The notes beneath the pieces are model-generated. The model had not been told where the DNA came from, did not search any database, and worked only from the letters and a program-made list of their open reading frames with translations. 64,000 bases of DNA, taken from the NCBI GenBank assembly GCA_004154925.1, contig QJNS01000002.1, positions 558,001-622,000 on the forward strand. The letters run 5' to 3'. This DNA is from Monosporascus cannonballus (Eukaryota > Ascomycota > Sordariomycetes > Xylariales). Both the position numbers and the translations under genes were made by a program. Of this stretch, positions 13,601 through 24,900 are shown one piece after another. Numbering within the stretch: position 1 is the first letter of the stretch; the number at the start of each line of letters is the position of its first letter.

Positions 13601-15970
13601 TAAAAAATAACTTTTAAAACGAAATACGGATTATTTAAATATTTGGTTATAACAATAGGATTTACAAATATACCAATAACCTTCAAACAAATAATAAATT
13701 ATATATTACGAAAATATCTCGACATTTTTGTCGTTTGCTATTTCGACGGTATTTTTATTTTTTCGGAAATAAAAAAAATATACGTAAAATATGTTTATAA
13801 AATTTTTAAGCTTTATAAAACGCAAAATTACATATAAATACGAAACAAAACTTAATTCCATAAATAAGAAATATAATATCTGAAATATATTATTACTTTA
13901 AAATATATTAAAATAAACGTTAAGAAAATTGTTACAGTTATAAAATAATAAACGTTAATAATAATTAAGAAAATATAAGTATTTTTTAAATTCGCTAATT
14001 ATTATAGAAAGTTTCTGAGGAACTTTAGCAAAATAATTATACTTTTAACGAACTTTACGAAAAAGAAATTTAAATAAATACCAAATATAAAAGGGGTATT
14101 TTAAGATATTAAAAATATAATTATGAATAAGCTAATATTAATTATGTACGATTTAAACTGTCCCATTAAGATAAAAACCGATATTTCGGATTATGCATTA
14201 AATATAATAATCAGAAAACGAAATAATTAAGGCAAATTATACCTTGTTGCATTTTTTTGGTCCAAATTAAAAAAACGGAACTTAATTACGGTATTTTAAA
14301 TAAGGAATTTATGGCCATTATCATGGCATTTTAGGAATTTAAGTACTTTTTAAAAGGAAATTTGTACTAAATTAAGGTTTATACGGATTATTAAAATCTT
14401 ATCCGATTTATTACGACCAAAAGGTTTATAGGATAATACTTAAAATACGTAAAAGAATTGACGAATTTCGACTTCGTTATTATTTACAGAAAAAGCTTAG
14501 AAAACGGCAAAGCAAATACCTTAAACAAATAACCAAATTTCGAAGAAAAATTGGTTAAAATTAGTTATATAATTTTCGATATTATTATAAAAAAGTATTT
14601 ACGCTTATGACAGATTACGATAATTCGGGTAATACCTTCAGACATATACCAGAAAATTCAGCAATATAATACCAGTTTTCCAGAAAACCAAAAAATAAAT
14701 AAAATATAAATTTTAAAAACAATATTAAAAAATTCTATTAAGGAAAATATATTAATATTAATTATACCGATATCTAGATATTTACAAAACTTTAAAATAA
14801 TTTTAACGCATATATTCCTTTTTTAAAATAAAATTAAATGTATAAAAAGCTATACGATAATACGATATTTACGCCAGAGTAAAGATTCGACGATATAAGC
14901 TATAAGGAAAATTACAGCTATTATTAATTACAAAATAACTATAATATTTAATTATATTCGATTTTATTATTAAATTTCTTATGTTAAAAAATCCAATTAC
15001 GAGAATATATTATAATAATATATTCGTAATAGTCGATCGATTTACGAAAACTTCTTATTTTTTACCTTGTTATAAGAATATAAAAGCTAAATAAATAACA
15101 TATATTTTCTTTGAAAATATTTTTAGCATATACGGAATATTTATAAAAATTATTTTAAATAAAAGATCGATATTGGTATTAAAATTTTAGCAAAATTTCA
15201 TAATATAAATCGGCTTAAATTATAAATTATCCAACATATTTAAACTTTAAATAAATAAATAAATAATATAATAAATTAAATTTTGGAAATTTATTTACGA
15301 TATTATATTAATTACGAATAAAATAATTAAGTTAAAAAAATTACTAATTGTATAATTAACTTATAATACTAGTTATTACGAAGATATTAAAATAATATTT
15401 GCAAATACAAATTTTAATTTTATTTTAAAAATTACAGAAAAATACGTAATAACGGTCTAATTAATATTAAAATAATCTTTACGTTAAAATAATTACAGGA
15501 ATTATATTAAAAAATAAAACCAAAATTAACATTCGTACGAAATTAAATAAATAAATATTATAACCAGAAAAAGATAAAGAAATTAACTTTCGAAAAGGGA
15601 AAAATGGTTTTTTTATTACAAAAAAAATTAAACGAAATAACCAAATAAAAATTTCGATTTTAAATATATCGGTTTATATAAAATCGCTAAAAAGAATTTC
15701 AGAAAATAATTATTAATTAGAATTTCCACCGAAAATTAAATTTTATTTAATTTTTTATGTTTCTTTATTCGAATTAACCATAGATATAATCAAAATATAT
15801 ACGATATAAAATAACGTAAAAATAAAAAACAAATAAGTATAGGAAATAAAAAAAATTTCGATATACGAAAATAAAACGGATTTACTTAATATCTAATTAA
15901 ATAAAAAAAGTACTCGAATTTCGAAAATACCTAGGAATCTATTAAGAACTTTATTAACGTCTAACGTTTG
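10660..15970 (+). pseudogene. Element A gag-pol polyprotein remnant
   Basis: Zinc knuckle at 11515-11556: codons spaced C-x2-C-x4-H-x4-C, all four ligands now TAT (Tyr). Retropepsin near 12610-12690 (NYGTLDRNY, where family members have D-S/C-G). Reverse transcriptase near 13500-13850; the active-site motif at 13739-13750 reads Y-F-D-G for Y-x-D-D, within YLDIFVVCYFDGIFIFS. RNase H near 14155-14580, including IKTDISDYAL and a KANTLNK end. Integrase core near 14960-15450 (VIVDRFTKTSYF). A pre-chromodomain block F-P-P-K-I-K-F near 15725-15770 leads to the chromodomain at about 15835-15965. Many stops, no intact frame. The primer-binding site just after 10659 is too mutated to assign. Confidence 0.8.
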
Positions 15971-16029
15971 TTAAAGAACTTTTATCAGTAACGCCGAAAT
16001 CGGCAAAGTCGAAAGTCCCCTAATTAATA

Positions 16030-16540
16030 AACGACCAATTTATAGGTTTTAGGTTCGACTAGTCGAAAGGAGGTACGGTCTTCGTCGTTATAGTCTTAGC
16101 GGCCTTTAATTCGATTTATTTTTCTTAACCTTCCAACTTATTTAATTCCTTTAAGGACCGAAACTTACGAAATAATATACGTACTATACGGTTGGCCCAT
16201 AATTTCTTTTGTTTTCGAAAACGACAAACCTTAACTTACGTCTATTCCGTTTTTTCTCGGTTTTCTTAAGTTACGTTTTAACTTTAAGATAATTGGAAAC
16301 GAACTTTTCGAATTAAAAAATAAAAAAGCTGTTAACGTCATAAAGGCCCTAGTTCCGCGCTACGTACTTTTTGCACCTAGAAAAATCCGACGAAAAAATA
16401 CGACAAAATAATAACCTGCGACGAATATAATAAAAAGATACTGGCATATTTACGGTTCGAAAAATAATTAATTTAAGCAAATTATTTCGTTTTTTCGTTT
16501 TCCTGTTATTCGGTTTTTTAATACGACCTAACATAATAAT
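16030..16540 (-). pseudogene. Antisense ORF of element A (diverged Cys-cluster protein remnant)
   Basis: It occupies the same place as the antisense frames of elements B and C: between chromodomain and 3' LTR, on the opposite strand. A 61-codon piece (16349-16534) contains NMPV, then F-C-R-I-F-S-S-D-F-S-R-C-K-K-Y. That fits the second half of a Cys cluster (C-x9-C-x2-C, the last Cys now Tyr), but the spacing differs from the exact Zn2Cys6 pattern of B and C, and the first pair is not clear. A basic stretch follows toward 16030. Homology rests mainly on position and the partial motif. Confidence 0.4.
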
Positions 16541-16602
16541 AGAAGGAAAACTTATAAAAAAAAAGAAATTTTCGGGACGAAAATTATAGAAAAAAAGGAT
16601 CG

Positions 16603-17008
16603 TATTATAACGTAACGGGCTGCGGCTTCAGAAAACGGTCGCAACAGGAAAATAACTAAGCGATATAAATCGAATTACGTAATAGCTCGACAGGATCGAT
16701 CGTAAAGCCCATAAAGCCGGGCTCGACAGGATCGATTGTAAAGTCCATAAAGCCGGGTTCGACAAAATCGATCGTAAAGCCCATAAAGCCAGGATCGATA
16801 GGTTAAAAGAATTAAATATAAGATATTCGTTATTTCCATAATTTAGATAATACTAACTTGCAATAATATTTCGTTACCCAAAGTATATTTGGAATTACGA
16901 AACGTAATACGTTATTATATCCATTGTTCAGATTTTCACGATACTCTTGCCAACATAAACTCGTACGGCTAAGGTTTAATAGTTGGTTAAACCGCATAGC
17001 TCGTCACA
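16603..17008 (+). repeat. 3' LTR of element A (406 bp)
   Basis: It begins TATTATAACG and ends CTCGTCACA. It carries three full ~36-bp repeats of the gatcgatcgtaaagcc type, one more than the 5' copy. The last 150 bp, adjoining the flank, keep far more C and G than the matching part of the 5' LTR. Confidence 0.88.
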
Positions 17009-17013
17009 GTTCT

Positions 17014-17985
17014 ATGCTGTAAAAAGTGTTATTACGTCGAGAAACGTTAGTATTATCTATATATCGGGGTTTGTTATTATTTTTTCTTTTAGTACTTTTA
17101 ATACGTTATGCGTATTGTCGATCGTCAATCTTAACTGCTATAGCGATATAATCTAATAAGTAATTAGGCTAATCGAACTTAAAAAGTTTTTTTTTATATT
17201 TTTTAGACCGTCGAAAAACTTAGTTATTAATACTTTTTGTTTTTAGTTTAACTTAATTGTTAATTAAATCAACGTATTACCGTAACTGGATATTAATTTT
17301 TTTATTATAATTAATTGATTTGTATTTCGGTTTTTATTTTTTCATGTATTATTTCGAAAGCTTTCGTTAATGTTTATTTAAATTATTCGTAATCGTTATA
17401 AATTCGTATTACTATTAGGTTTCGTTTTTCGATTAGTAAAATAACGCATTTTCTTATAGCGGGCTTAAATTAAATAGTCGTATTTCCGGTAAATCATCCG
17501 ATTACGAATTGGATTTATATAATAGGCGTAATTAATAAAACAGAAAAATACCCGAAATATATGCGGTATTAAGTTAAGAATAATTATAATTTAATCGAGG
17601 TTTCGTCGAAAAATTTTAACTTAAGAAACTTAAGGACTTTTCCTGGTTCTTTGGTGGAATTTAGCTAAATAATTTAGTTTGCCCGAAAAGGTTTTGCGGG
17701 TTCAGGAGCTTTTTTTTTCTTTAAGCTTTTTATAGATTACTTAAAGAGAAGTCGTAAAGTTATTATTATTTTTTAAGCTGAAAAATGCGTTCGTTTATAG
17801 CATCTAATTGTCGAAAAACGTTTTCCCGAAAAAACAAGGTTTTTTTCTTTCTTTTCAGATTCCATTCCAGTATCCGGGTAATCGGAGACCTGGTAAATAG
17901 GCTATTCGGGATATATGCTAATAGATATAATATTAATCGATATTATTTAGAGTTGAACGGTATTATTAACTAAGAACTTATAATA
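17014..17985 (-). pseudogene. Element C 5' leader and gag N-terminal half, degraded
   Basis: This is the internal sequence of element C between its 5' LTR (17986-18361) and the insertion point of element A. By position it holds the primer-binding site and N-terminal gag. Stops are dense and no motif survives. Continuity with 10289 downward is supported by the GTTCT duplication on both sides of element A. Confidence 0.6.
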
Positions 17986-18361
17986 TATAACGAATTAAAA
18001 ATTTAATTAATTATTAAACCTTAGTTGTACGAGTTTATATTAATAGGAATATCGTAAAAATCTAAATAATATATATCGTAATCGTATTACGTTTCGTAAT
18101 ACTAAAAGTACCTTAGGTAACGAATTGTTATTATAAGCTAAAGTTATCTAAATTATGGAAATAATAATCGTATATATTCTTTTTTTTCTTGGCTTGATCA
18201 TCTATGATCATACGGCCGGTGGTGATTATGATTGCTTGCAATCCTCTTTGATCACTTCTGATCACTGGCTTGGCAGTGATCACCGTCACGTAACCCATAG
18301 GGTGGTCCGTATAACTCTTGTTTGGCCGATTCGTGAGGCCGCGGCTTGTTAGGTCGTAACA
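17986..18361 (-). repeat. 5' LTR of element C (376 bp)
   Basis: On the minus strand it begins TGTTACGACC at 18361. The U3 portion (18190-18361) is nearly free of RIP and carries repeated TGATCA-like motifs (18196-18290). The inner end (17986-18120) is heavily mutated. The last ~160 bp match the LTR ends of elements A and B, whereas the U3 does not. Confidence 0.85.
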
Positions 18362-18366
18362 AGTTT

Positions 18367-19849
18367 CCTGTCCGGCTTTAATACGTTAAAAATATGGCGA
18401 ATTTATTATTCGCCTAATGCGTCGCTGTACGTATCGAAGTTAACTAGGCGTCGAAATTTGTTAGACAGCAAAAAAGTTTAAAACGTGTTTAAATCGAAAA
18501 ATTAATTATTAACAAGTATTATACGAAAATTTCAAGATATTTCGCAAATGATTCGAACATATTCGAGATAAAATCGCGAAATATAGCATTGTAAAAAAGA
18601 ATATTTATAATTTTAACGAAAAAAGATTTTTAATAGAACTTTTTATAACAATAGATATAGTAATTATTAATACTAAAACACGTAAAAAATCTAAATAGGC
18701 GCAATAAAGGAATTAAAAATGTATTATAATTATATAATTTATTAATCTCCAAAGTTAAGCTTTATTTTCATTTATTATTATAACGGAGAAAAATTACCTT
18801 GGTTTTTAATATTGAAAAAATCTATTATTCGCCGATTAGAAAATTAGTTTAAGTAATTATAACTGGATAACGAACGAATTACATTTAAAATAAGTTTAAC
18901 ATTTCGATAAATATATTCGAACGCGTACGAAAAAATCGAACTTTTTTTTATTAGTTACGAAAATTACTATTTGATAAAATTCGAAAAATACTGCGTAAAT
19001 AACGGCATTATTACGTTTTATATACCTGGCTATTTTTTCTATCGGCTTTAACTTTTTAACTTATTTTTTTTTATTTTAAAATGTATTTATTCGTTTTATA
19101 TCGAAAATTTGATACGACGTAACCATATTTATATTGCGAAAAAGGATTTTCTCGTCGGTTTTTATAAAGGTTTTAAAGTTGCTATAATGTCCAATAATAT
19201 CAAATCCGGATTCGTAAAAGTTGAATTTGTTGCATTCGATTCTGATAATATCCTTTTCGATTAGAGAATTCCTTGAATTATACCTATATCGACCGTTTCG
19301 CCGTTTACCTTTACTAATTCCGTTATTTTCTCATTTGCGAAAATCTCTAAGAATATTATTAAAACGACTCGACAAGGACATTATTTGCAAAAAGAGGTTA
19401 AATATTATTAGAGTAGCTCGTCGATAAAAATAGTTAAAACGGTTAATTTTTTAACAAAAAATAATTTAATACTTCTACAAAAACTCTTTTTAAAGAGAAA
19501 AAACGAATGTTTATACGAAACGAACCATATCCTTAACAAACGTCGGAAAATTAAAAATAAACGTTTTCAAGAAAGAGAAACATTTATTATACAAAAGACA
19601 TAAACTTTTTTAGTTAAAAAAAAGGGTGTGGTTATAGATCTAAACGCGAATTTATTAGACAACGCTAATATTTTTAGAAGTATCGCTATTAAAGGCTATA
19701 TATGGCCGTAAGTTGCGTATATGAAAAGTTGAAGCGCGTCTATGCGCTATTTATATTAGCGGTAGTTCCACTGGTAGAACTTAGGAGGAACCATCGCGCT
19801 CTTATCGCAGATGCGTGTATAAGAAAGGACTGCCATATTGAGTATATCA
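18367..19849. repeat. RIP-degraded sequence, unidentified
   Basis: AT-rich with stops in all frames. A perfect hairpin (ggcgaat / attcgcc, 5-nt loop) lies at about 18395-18413. A 68-codon frame at 19221-19427 is Arg/Leu-rich and distantly recalls C-terminal parts of pogo-type transposases, but not enough for a call. Composition returns toward normal from about 19740. Confidence 0.45.
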
Positions 19850-19970
19850 CAGCAGAACAGAAGGAATGACATAATAGGAAGGGCACAAATGGAACAGCAA
19901 AAATAGGAATAGTATAATAGGAAAACAAGATAGAATTGGCTTAATAGGAATTACACAATTGGAATATCGC
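19850..19970. repeat. Short minisatellite, ~14-bp period
   Basis: About eight imperfect units begin with GGAA and end in a motif like ACAATA or AATA (GGAATGACATAATA, GGAAGGGCACAAAT, GGAATAGTATAATA, GGAATTACACAATT). It ends about 10 bp before the left inverted repeat of element D. It is much less AT-biased than its surroundings, so it seems to have escaped RIP. Confidence 0.65.
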
Positions 19971-19979
19971 AATGATGTA

Positions 19980-20024
19980 AGATGCCCCTCCACGAACGAG
20001 CTACCCCACATTCGCGTTAAGCGT
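19980..20024. repeat. Left terminal inverted repeat of element D
   Basis: It begins AGATGCCCCTCCACGAACG after a TA. The complement of 28617-28661 begins AGATGGCCCCCCCACAAACG and continues with GCCACCCCA against GCTACCCCA here. Several mismatches are transitions of the RIP type. Confidence 0.85.
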
Positions 20025-21505
20025 CGATCTACTTACCGATTTCTTTTCCTGTAAAAACCATCTTAATAACGCTTTAAAAAATTGAGAAAGTTATCTGCTT
20101 ATTTACCAAACTCTGCGCCTTCGAACGATTTGCAGATTTTAACTTAATTCAGTACGATCTAAGTAATTAACGAAATAAAACGTAAAGAATCCTTACGTTG
20201 AGCTTTTAAAAGTTACTAGATTAATAAATAATATATAATACGCCGTATTTAAAGTATATTTTCGAAAAAAAAAATTAATAAAGTTCGCCAAAAGCTATTA
20301 CGAATTCAGGAAAAGTTTTAGTCTATTAGGTTATTATACAGAGTTAATTAGATAATATATTATCTTATTTGCTTTTTCGTTTACACGTATAATACTTTCT
20401 AATTAATAACAATAGCCCTAAACGCCTAAGAAAAGATTACGTAATCCGATTTTTACGTTGTTATTTTAAAATTAGGATTTTTAAAGGTATAATAATCGAT
20501 TATAAGCGTTTAAATAACGTTTTCTCGATTTTTATTTATATTTTACTCGAACGTTTTATTTTGCCGGAAATTAAAGTTATTAAATGAAAACACCGATATA
20601 ACGAAAATAAAACTAAAATAATAAAAGGCGTAAGTAAATATTATTTTGTCTTCGGAAAGATTTTTAGGAAGTGTTTTTTAAAAAATACGTTTAAAAAGGA
20701 ATAAATTACTATAATTATATATATTAATATTAACGGACGTTCGCTATTATCTTTGGTAATCTTTAACGGCGTTAACGTATAATAATAATAATTTCCTAAT
20801 TCTGACGATAAAATATACAAAAGCTGGTACTTTATTACGTCAAAAAATAGATGGACGAATATCGAAATTAACTTAAAATAATTTTGCGAAGTTTTTATCC
20901 TTTATGTTAAACCGGAAAATACGAACGAATAAAGGTTATTACTAATTAACGGTTACAATAACAATAGTATCGAAAAGTTTATATAAATATATTTTTAAAA
21001 CAAAATATATATTATTTTATTATTTATTTAGGATTTTTATATTTTTTAGCCTTTTAACATAAATATATGTGTTATTTTAAAGCGGAAATACCGTTATTAA
21101 TTTTCCAAACGTTATAATAAGTAAGTTTTCGAAACTATAAATAGACCCGACTTTTTTAAGCGTTTATAAAGATATAAAAAAGGTTATAATAATTTTAAAT
21201 ACATTATAACAGGCTGGGAAATACTAAATTTGCGTTTTATTAATAAAAAGAAGATATTAAATAATAAGTACGTTATGGAAAAACGGGCGGTAACGAATAT
21301 ATCCGTCCTAAGATTGATTTGTACCTTAGAACGTCTTGATTTTTTTAGCTAGATAGTTGCTTTAGATATCAAAATGCCCAAATTATTTAGAAAATTAATC
21401 CGACTAAAAAAACTCCTTGGTATGAATTAATTTAACGTGCGGGAATTTTACCGTACTCCTTATGTTCTACAAGTTCGCTAAAGTTCTTAACGATAAAACC
21501 GCCAA

Positions 21506-21920
21506 TGTTACGACCTAACAGGCTCAGGTCTCGGAAACGGTCAGCCTTGACCGAAACAGGACCCAAGTGGGTCAAGTCACGTAACTAATACTCAGTCGGA
21601 AACTACTGAGCACAACTAAGCAGTTACTTAGTTAAGTATCGCTAAGCGCAATTAATCAATATTGTTCAGTTAATAATTACTAAATATATAAAAACAGAAA
21701 AAATATATAATTTCAATTATTCTTTATAATTAAATAATATCAATTTATAATATTTATTAATACCAAATATTTGCATTATAATATTATTATTTAAGGTACT
21801 TTTAATATTACGAAACGTAATACATTATTATATTTATTACTTAAATTCCTACGATATTCCTATTAGTATAAATCCGTCGACTTAAAGTTTAATAATTAAT
21901 TAAACCGTTTAACCGTTATA
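21506..21920 (+). repeat. 5' LTR of element B (415 bp)
   Basis: The first ~150 bp are nearly intact, with clear internal repeats such as tcagtcggaaactactgagc and related taagcagttacttag. From about 21660 inward almost every CpA, CpT and CpC is lost. It ends AACCGTTATA (ancestral GCCGTCACA). Confidence 0.88.
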
Positions 21921-24900
21921 CGTTATAAATTTTTATTTAATAATACCGTTAAACTTTAAACAATATTTAATATTATTAAAATATTGAGCAGTATTTAGGA
22001 AACCTTTATTTAACAATTTTAAGCTTAAATTCGGAAATTAAAAAAAGAAGTTCGACAGCTTAGGGCTATGTTATTTACCTAATCTTTTTTTATTTGCATA
22101 AAGTCAAAAAAACCAGAACCTTATAATAAAAAAGGTAACCCTTAAATTTTCTGAATTTAGATACGAATTTACCTTCGTTTTTTAAATTTTAATAACTTAA
22201 CGGATGTAATCCTAATAATAAAAATATACCTAATAAAAAATACGGCTAATTAATTTAAGCCTATTATAAAAAGTTTCCTGAAAATAAAAAAAACAAATAA
22301 GGAAAGTTTTATTAATAAGATTTTTTTAATTTATATTAATTTCGAAAATAAAATACGCGATAATTTCGATAATCCGAATAAAAAGCGATTAACGGTTTAA
22401 TAATTTTTATAATTCCGATAAAACAATTTACGTTTAAATATGCCGTAACTTTTAAAAATTTTGCGGCTAAAATAAAATAAAAAACAATAAAATTAACGTT
22501 TTTATCGATATATTTTATAAAAAATTAAAGGATAATATAAAAAATAAAGTTATTCGGATTAAATAATTAATTACTTTAAATCGGTATATTATAAAAATAT
22601 TTAAGATTAATAATTAATAATTTAAAAAATAAAAAAATAATATGCTTTACGTTCGGGATATAATAAATTTAATTAAAAGAAAAAAAAACGTACTTTTTAC
22701 TTTTTACGGAATGGCACCTGGATTTATAGAATTCGGCGTTACCTACAAATAGGATTAAAGCCAGATTAAATGCTTTAATTACGGCATAATAGGATATAAA
22801 GCTTATAAATACAAAAAAACCAAAAAACTATAATGAAATAATTAAATCCCTATACCGGAAGAATAATTTAGGAATAATTAAAAAAATAATAATAAAACTA
22901 TTAATATAATTTAAGATAAATATATATCAAGCTTACGACAAAAGGTCCAACCGAAATTATTACGATAAAAGATTTAACGAAAAATACAAAAAGTTAAAAA
23001 ACTAATTTCACAAATATTATAAATATACTAAAAAGCGTTATAAAAATAGTTATACGAATACCGGGATTAAATAAAAAGATTTTGTCCCAAAATATTTAAT
23101 CCATACGGTAAAATATATGTTATATATTGTTAATAACGAAAATACCTTAATTATAAAAAATAAAAATAATATATTTACGTACGAATTACCCGAATATATT
23201 ATAAAGGATTCGATTTTTTAAACCGTACCAGGTATAATAAAAATAATAAGTAATAATATCGATACTTTCGAACCATAATTTTAGAAAATATTTAATAATT
23301 AGCCAAAATAAAACGTTAGCTTAAAGGAAAATAATGCTTATAGAAAAACGTTTTTTGTTATTATAAATAATATAATTATTAAACGGAAAAGAATTAATTT
23401 AGCGTACGATAAAAAAAATATTATTAAAAAGTTATTATGGATTTTTATTTTTAATTGGAATTTATTATAAATTCCTAAAAACATTATTAAAAAAATACGT
23501 TAATTTATAAAAAATCTTTAAAACGATAATTCAAACGACGTATAATAGGATATAATCGTAAATATAAAAAAATAATTTATTTAATAAAAAGATTACAAAA
23601 AGATTAAAAATAATTAATACGGTGTAAAGGAATAATACGCCGATAATAACGAGAAATATAACAATTTAATACATTAAATAAAAAAACATAAGCAAAATTT
23701 AATAAACTTAAATAAAAGTTAAAAAAAATTATTTATAAAAAAGTTACAAAATAATAAAACCTAAAGGAATTAAAGGAAATTCCCAAAAAAGGCTTTAAAC
23801 GTAATAATAAAAAACGTTAATAACTTTATTACTTTAAATATATAAATTAAAATATATTAATATATTATAATAATAAATTACAAATATTTAGGCGGAAATT
23901 ATATTATACAAAGTATTATTAATAAGTATAAATTATTATAAAAATATAAGTCAAAACTTTATATAACGATAACTACCATAAAATTAAGAATTTATTTACG
24001 ATAACGGAAAAATATATACAAAATTAATTACTTTAAGATTTTTATTAAAAAATAATATTAAACAGTTAATTTCGATATTACTTTTTTGAGAATTATAATA
24101 TAATTTTAGGATTATTATAAATACATTAATATAAAATCTTAATTAATAATGGAATTAACCAAATAAAATTCGCCTTATATCTTATTAATAAATAAAAAAA
24201 ATTAAAATCTTAATGTTCGATCGATAATAACGACAAATATAAATATAAAAATACGATAAATACTTTATTATCCAAAATAACAAAATATAAAAAAAATAAA
24301 TATTAGGAAAAAATACGACGTATTATTATTATTATTAAAGCGAAATTAAAGTAGTTAAATAACGATTTAAAAAAATAATAACCTTAAAAGTTAAAAAATC
24401 TAATTAAGATATTATTATAATATTATAAATATAAATAGTTCTTTAAAAAGGAATTGGATATAAAATTATCAAAACATAATAAATAAAATTATAAAATAAT
24501 TTTTAAAAAAGGATTTTCGACAAAATTTGACCTTATTTACAACTTTAATAAAAATAAGTTACGTACTTTTAAAAAATACATGGAAAATTAATTATAAAAA
24601 ATAAATTCGATTTTCGAAATTATTAACAAAATACCTTATATTTTTCGTATTTAAAAAAACGGAAAATTACAGTTTATAGTTAATTATCGATAATTAAACG
24701 ATATTATTATTAAAAATTAAATATTATTACTCTTAATTACGGAAATGAAAAACCAATTTTACGGAATTAAATGATTTATAATATTCGGTCTTAAAAATAA
24801 ATATAACTTTATTAAGATCAAAAAAAATATGAATAAAAAATAACTTTTAAAATAAAATATAGATTATTTAAATATTTGATTATATTAATAAAACTTACAA

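Larger units (their letters stand above)
10290..17008 (+). mobile_element. Element A: Ty3/Gypsy chromovirus nested in element C
   Basis: A complete-length plus-strand LTR retrotransposon of 6.7 kb. LTRs lie at 10290-10659 and 16603-17008. A 5-bp duplication GTTCT flanks it at 10285-10289 and 17009-17013. It landed in the gag of element C, roughly 60 bp before that element's zinc-knuckle codons. The internal region shows, in order, a zinc knuckle, retropepsin, reverse transcriptase, RNase H, integrase and chromodomain, then an antisense frame. All are riddled with C-to-T and G-to-A changes, so the element is dead. Domain order RT-RH-IN plus chromodomain places it in the chromovirus clade of Metaviridae. 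Confidence 0.92.
5194..18361 (-). mobile_element. Element C: Ty3/Gypsy chromovirus split by element A
   Basis: A minus-strand LTR retrotransposon. The 5' LTR is at 17986-18361, the truncated 3' LTR at 5194-5460. It is flanked by a 5-bp target duplication AGTTT (5189-5193 and 18362-18366), which proves that both ends belong to one insertion. LTR termini are TGTTACGACC ... CGTCACA (read on the minus strand). Element A sits inside at 10290-17008, so C's own body is 17009-18361 plus 5194-10289, about 6.4 kb. Order along the minus strand is LTR, gag, zinc knuckle, polymerase region, RNase H, chromodomain, antisense frame, LTR. It is heavily RIP-mutated and cannot encode proteins. C is older than A. 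Confidence 0.88.

Noticed and set aside
19740..19928. 62-codon minus-strand frame
   Set aside because: It overlaps the minisatellite and has no domain; its opening is due to repeat structure.
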